NCBI RefSeq assembly: GCF_003851045.1
Contig: NZ_BFBX01000001.1
Coordinates: 36,824 to 100,823 of the forward strand
DNA length: 64,000 bases
Direction: 5' to 3'
Source: Paenibacillus sp. 598K
GTDB lineage: Bacteria > Bacillota > Bacilli > Paenibacillales > Paenibacillaceae
Positions 60,606 through 64,000 of this stretch are shown here, in pieces. Positions within the stretch are counted from its first letter, which is position 1. The number at the start of each line of letters is the position of its first letter. The notes beneath the pieces are model-generated. The model did not search any database. It worked only from the letters and a program-made list of their open reading frames with translations, and was not told where the DNA came from. Position numbers and translations under genes: made by a program.

Positions 60606-62432
60606 ATGAAGAAGGGTATGAATAGCCGAATTACAAATAGAGCGTGGTGCCTCGCACTGGTAGGGCTGCTGCTATGCTCGGTATGGCCGCAAGCGCTGTT
60701 CGCGGCGCCGGAGGCCCCGGAGTTCTACATGAGCGTGTCCAAGGCCGAGGTCAAGGTGGGCGAGACGATCGTTGTGGAGATCGGTCTGCGCAACGCGCGA
60801 GAGCTGGTGGCGTACGAGCTGAACCTGATGTTCGATCCGGCCTTGTGGACGGCGGGCAGCAGCGTCTTCACCAGCAAGCTAAGCGGCTTCAGCGGGCTGG
60901 CCAATGCCGAATTGCTGGCCGCAGGCCAGGTGCGCGGCGTCTATAGCAAGCTCGGCGATGCGCCAGGCGAGAGCGGCAACCTCGTGCTCGGCACCGTCAA
61001 GCTGACCGCCAAGGCGGTCGGCGCAGCGGAGTTCACGCTGGGCGCGATCAAGCTGGGAGATACCGGCGAGCAGTGGATGAGTCATGCTCCGGGTATCAAA
61101 ACGAGCGTAAATATCGTCAGCGGCGGGTCGAGTGGAGGCGACAGCGGCTCGGGCAGCGGCCCTGGGGGCGGCGATAGCGGCTCGGGGACCGGCCCGGGTG
61201 GAGGAGATGGCGATGGCGGATCAGGGGGCAATACGGGGGAGAGCGGTACGAGCGGCGGCAGCGGCCCGAATCTCGGCAAGGAACCGATCATCACGGCGAC
61301 CTCTGTGCTGGTGGAAGCGCCGGAGGTTGTCGACGGCACGGCGCAGGTGAAGCTGAGCGACGATCACATGAAGCGAGCGATCGAGCTGCTGAGCGGCTCG
61401 ACGCTGCGGATCGTGGTGAAGCCTGATGCCTCGACGGGCAAGGTGGCGGTGTCGTTCCCTCTGGCTCAGATGCGGGCCGAATCGGGGCGCAAAGTGCAGC
61501 AAATCGTCATCGACAGCGGTCTGGCTCGGGTAACGCTGGAACGGCGACTGATCGAAGAAGCAGAATCTGTCCTGCAGTTCTCGGCGACGCGGCTGGATGC
61601 GTCGGCGATTCCGGCCGGGCTCGGCGAGCAGGTTGCTCCGGGAGCTGCGGGCTATCATCTCGAGCTGCTGCTGGACGGACGTTCGATCGCTGCGTTCGGC
61701 GCAGGCGACGTAATGATAGAGTTGCCCTATACACTGCGGCCTGGGGAGACGGCGGACAACGTCGTCGTCTACTATATAGCGGCTAACGGCAAGCCGGAGC
61801 TGGTCAAAAATGCAAGATACAATCCGGAGACGCAAACCGTCAAGTTTAACCCCAAGCGCTTCGGTCTGTACTTCCCGGCCTACGTACACAAGACGTTCGC
61901 CGACCTCGGCAAGGCGGAATGGGCGAGAGTCTACATCGAAGCGCTCGCGGCGCGGGATGCGGTAAACGGCGTCGGCAACGGCGCATTCGACCCGAACGGC
62001 CAACTGACGCGGGCGCAGTTCATCACGATGCTGGTGCAGCTGTTCGAGCTGGAGGAGACGTCGGCAGCGGCGACCTTCACCGACGCGAAGCGGGAGACGT
62101 GGTATTATCCAGCCGTATCGTCCGCGCAGCGGCTCGGCATCGTGCAGGGCAAGCCGGACGGCAGCTTCGGGATCAACGATCCGATCAGCCGACAAGACAT
62201 GGCGGTGATGCTGCACCGCGCCTCGACGGCGCTGGGGCTGACGTGGAGCCGGACCGCAGCGGCGCCGACGTTCACGGATGCCGCCAGTATCGCGCCTTAT
62301 GCGGTAGAAGCGATAGCGCTCATGCAGGAGCAAGGCATCATGGACGGCATGGGCGACGGCAGCTTCGCGCCGCAGGGACTGTCGACGCGGGCGCAGGCAG
62401 CAGCTGTGCTGTACAGGCTGTTCGGGCTGTAG
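60606..62432 (+). CDS. Cohesin-SLH surface anchor (scaffoldin-like protein)
   Basis: 608 residues. Signal peptide (residues ~5-34). Cohesin-like domain ~40-165 (YMSVSKAEVKVGETIVVEIG; VAYELNLMFDPALW). Then a Gly/Ser-rich linker (~170-222), a beta-rich region common in Paenibacillus SLH proteins (~225-415), and three SLH repeats to the C-terminus (GAFDPNGQLTRAQFITMLVQ; GSFGINDPISRQDMAVMLHR; GSFAPQGLSTRAQAAAVLYR). SLH repeats bind pyruvylated cell-wall polymers, so this should hold dockerin-bearing enzymes on the surface. ATG at 60606 abuts GAGGGGG; ATG at 60618 is the alternative and leaves a normal signal peptide. It lies 8 bases after the GH43-like gene. Confidence 0.85.
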   Translation: MKKGMNSRITNRAWCLALVGLLLCSVWPQALFAAPEAPEFYMSVSKAEVKVGETIVVEIGLRNARELVAYELNLMFDPALWTAGSSVFTSKLSGFSGLANAELLAAGQVRGVYSKLGDAPGESGNLVLGTVKLTAKAVGAAEFTLGAIKLGDTGEQWMSHAPGIKTSVNIVSGGSSGGDSGSGSGPGGGDSGSGTGPGGGDGDGGSGGNTGESGTSGGSGPNLGKEPIITATSVLVEAPEVVDGTAQVKLSDDHMKRAIELLSGSTLRIVVKPDASTGKVAVSFPLAQMRAESGRKVQQIVIDSGLARVTLERRLIEEAESVLQFSATRLDASAIPAGLGEQVAPGAAGYHLELLLDGRSIAAFGAGDVMIELPYTLRPGETADNVVVYYIAANGKPELVKNARYNPETQTVKFNPKRFGLYFPAYVHKTFADLGKAEWARVYIEALAARDAVNGVGNGAFDPNGQLTRAQFITMLVQLFELEETSAAATFTDAKRETWYYPAVSSAQRLGIVQGKPDGSFGINDPISRQDMAVMLHRASTALGLTWSRTAAAPTFTDAASIAPYAVEAIALMQEQGIMDGMGDGSFAPQGLSTRAQAAAVLYRLFGL

Positions 62433-62435
62433 CCA

Positions 62436-62480
62436 GAACGATCCCGTGACCGTAGGCTTGGTTTTGAGGGCAGCCTGAGA
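62436..62480 (+). repeat. Interspersed repeat, copy 2
   Basis: Begins GAACGATCCCGTGACCGTAG and ends GCAGCCTGAGA; about 80 percent identical to 32997-33041. It fills the gap between the SLH-cohesin gene and the DUF2264 gene. Confidence 0.75.
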
Positions 62481-62498
62481 GATAGGAGGAAGAGGACG

Positions 62499-63680
62499 AT
62501 GACAGGAGCTAATGCCAACGTCGATCAAGCGGCGCAGCGCGCCTACTGGCTGGAGAAGCTGAGGCAGCTCGCCGATCCGGTCCTGGGCCCCTTGGCCGAG
62601 CGGAGGCTCAAGTTGTCCATGCCGATCGAATGCAAGCCCGGCATGGAGGAGGATCGCGCCAAGTATACGCATCTGGAGGCGCTGGGCAGGCTGTTGGCGG
62701 GCATAGCGCCATGGCTGGAGCAGCCAGGCGGCGCAGAGGAGGAAGCGGAAGAGAAGCTGCGCATCCAATATGCGGCGCTGGCCAGGGCTGCGATCGATGC
62801 CGGGACGAACCCGGCATCGCCGGATGCCATGAACTTCGCGGAGGGCGGGCAGCCGATCGTGGACGCTGCCTTCCTGGCGCAGGCGCTGCTGCGCGCGCCT
62901 GGCGAGCTGTGGAGCAAGCTGACGCCGGAGGTGCAGCGCAATGTCGCGGACGCGCTCAAGGCGACGCGCAGTCGCAAGCCTCACGCGTCCAACTGGCTGC
63001 TGTTCTCCGCCCTGATCGAAGCGGCGTTGTATGTCATGGGAGAGCCGGATTGGGACCCGATGCGGATCGACTATGCGATCCGGCAGCATGAGCAGTGGTA
63101 CAAAGGCGACGGCGCCTATGGCGACGGACCGGAGTTCCATTGGGACTATTACAACAGCTTCGTCATCCAGCCAATGTTGATCGACCTGCTGGAGACGATG
63201 CGCGGACAGGACGAGACCTGGGATGCGCTGCGCCCTGTCGCGCAGCTTCGGGCGCGCCGATATGCCGCTGTCCTGGAGCGGTTCATCGGGCCCGACGGCT
63301 CGTTCCCGCCGATCGGGCGTTCGCTCCCTTACCGCTGCGGGGCGTTCCACAGCCTCGCCCAGAGCGCGATGCGCGGCGAGCTGCCGGATGAGCTCTCCCC
63401 CGAGAGCGTACGGTGCGCGCTGACGGCGGTCATTCGCCGTACATTGGACGCACCGGGCACCTTTACGCCGGATGGGTGGCTGACGATCGGACTCGCAGGA
63501 CATCAGCCGGAGCTTGGCGAGCGCTATATCTCGACTGGGAGCCTGTATCTGTGTGCCGCGGCCTTCCTGCCGCTGGGCCTGCCGGCTTCGCATCGGTTCT
63601 GGAGCGGTCCGGCCGCGCCCTGGACCTCTCGCATCGTCTGGAGCGGGGGAGATATCCCGATCGATAGCGCTTTTTCGTAG
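62499..63680 (+). CDS. DUF2264-family protein, probable glycoside hydrolase-like
   Basis: 393 residues without a signal peptide. Family pattern: YTHLEALGRLLAGIAPWL, HASNWLLFSALIEAALYVMG, YKGDGAYGDGPEFHWDYYNSFVIQPM, and GPDGSFPPIGRSLPYRCGAF, suggesting an alpha-helical barrel. AGGAGGAAGAGG precedes the ATG. I recall that CAZy family GH154 includes DUF2264-like proteins with beta-glucuronidase activity, which would suit arabinogalactan breakdown, but I cannot confirm that here. Cytoplasmic action on imported oligosaccharides is the likely setting. Confidence 0.8.
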   Translation: MTGANANVDQAAQRAYWLEKLRQLADPVLGPLAERRLKLSMPIECKPGMEEDRAKYTHLEALGRLLAGIAPWLEQPGGAEEEAEEKLRIQYAALARAAIDAGTNPASPDAMNFAEGGQPIVDAAFLAQALLRAPGELWSKLTPEVQRNVADALKATRSRKPHASNWLLFSALIEAALYVMGEPDWDPMRIDYAIRQHEQWYKGDGAYGDGPEFHWDYYNSFVIQPMLIDLLETMRGQDETWDALRPVAQLRARRYAAVLERFIGPDGSFPPIGRSLPYRCGAFHSLAQSAMRGELPDELSPESVRCALTAVIRRTLDAPGTFTPDGWLTIGLAGHQPELGERYISTGSLYLCAAAFLPLGLPASHRFWSGPAAPWTSRIVWSGGDIPIDSAFS

Positions 63681-63797
63681 AATGATACAAGTTATTCGAG
63701 TTCTATACCTGGTCACCCTCCTTGCGGATTAACTATACTTTAAGAAGCGGCGGCGTTGTCCCTGCTTCCAAAATACGAACCGCGAGGAGCGATACAT

Positions 63798-64000
63798 GTG
63801 AGAATATTGCTGCTAGATCTCGATTCGACCAATCCGACACATCTGGGATGTTATGGCTATCACCGCAACACCTCGCCTCATATTGATCGCATCGCGCAGA
63901 GCGGGGTTACCTTTACCAACTATTATACATCGGACGCTCCCTGCTGCCCGTCCAGAAACGCACTGATGAGCGGGAAATTCGGCATCCACAACGGAGTGGT
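63798..64000 (+). CDS. Sulfatase (Cys-type), 3' part missing at window edge
   Basis: 67 residues are visible. The N-terminus ([22 protein letters not shown]) and the motif [18 protein letters not shown] fit the alkaline-phosphatase superfamily sulfatases; C49 in CxPSR would be converted to formylglycine, and aspartates near 7-9 would bind calcium. GTG at 63798 has GAGGAG 8 bases upstream; the preceding ATG is followed by a stop. No signal peptide, so it is probably cytoplasmic and acts on sulfated sugars after uptake. A maturation enzyme would be needed elsewhere in the genome. Confidence 0.85.
   Translation, partial: MRILLLDLDSTNPTHLGCYGYHRNTSPHIDRIAQSGVTFTNYYTSDAPCCPSRNALMSGKFGIHNGV

Noticed and set aside
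61221..63716. An 831-codon minus-strand frame
   Set aside because: It is antisense to the SLH-cohesin and DUF2264 genes. Despite its length it has an Arg/Gln-rich antisense composition and no ribosome binding site.

Overview
The window reads as a chromosome segment of a spore-forming, GC-rich, S-layer-bearing Firmicute of the Paenibacillus/Cohnella type. The reasons are a ger spore-germination operon, SLH-domain anchoring, several YesM/YesN-type two-component systems paired with carbohydrate ABC importers, strong AGGAGG-type ribosome binding sites and catabolite-repression (cre) sites. No rRNA, tRNA, CRISPR array, IS element or phage genes were seen.

Layout. 1-4.2 kb: a LysR regulator (cut by the window edge) divergent from a ketone-body operon (CoA-transferase A/B, thiolase, 3-hydroxybutyrate dehydrogenase). 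4.2-7.7 kb: a small operon with two Cys-His-Asp fold proteins around an AraC regulator, then an AT-rich Rpn/YhgA-like nuclease. 7.8-15.7 kb: YesM-YesN-sugar ABC importer-esterase locus. 15.7-25.7 kb: GH20 hexosaminidase, SIS protein and GNAT on the minus strand, divergent from a second ABC importer plus YesM/YesN pair. 25.7-31.9 kb: iron/siderophore locus (AraC regulator, Fur box, fused exporter-fold ABC transporter, lipoprotein binding protein). 32-35.7 kb: a repeat-rich, gene-poor stretch with gene remnants, a BlaI repressor with its operator, and a broken M56/Lgt junction. 35.8-40.4 kb: two small ABC exporter operons with their own TetR and GntR regulators. 40.4-44.1 kb: gerB-gerA-gerC. 44.4-64 kb: a polysaccharide-degradation locus.

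The last region is the most notable. Two very large secreted enzymes, a GH59-like protein of 1455 residues and a GH43-like protein of 1582 residues, each end in a cohesin-like domain and a type I dockerin. The GH43 gene is followed directly by a 608-residue protein made of an N-terminal cohesin-like domain, a Gly/Ser linker and three SLH repeats. Together these look like the parts of a small cell-surface cellulosome-like assembly in which enzymes could chain to each other and to an S-layer anchor. A YesM/YesN pair, a sugar ABC importer, a DUF2264 protein and a Cys-type sulfatase (cut by the window end) complete the locus. The enzyme set suggests a beta-galactan, arabinogalactan or sulfated galactan substrate; that part is inference.

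Domain names come from reading motifs by eye, without database searches. Start codons were adjusted where a ribosome binding site or signal peptide favoured an internal start.
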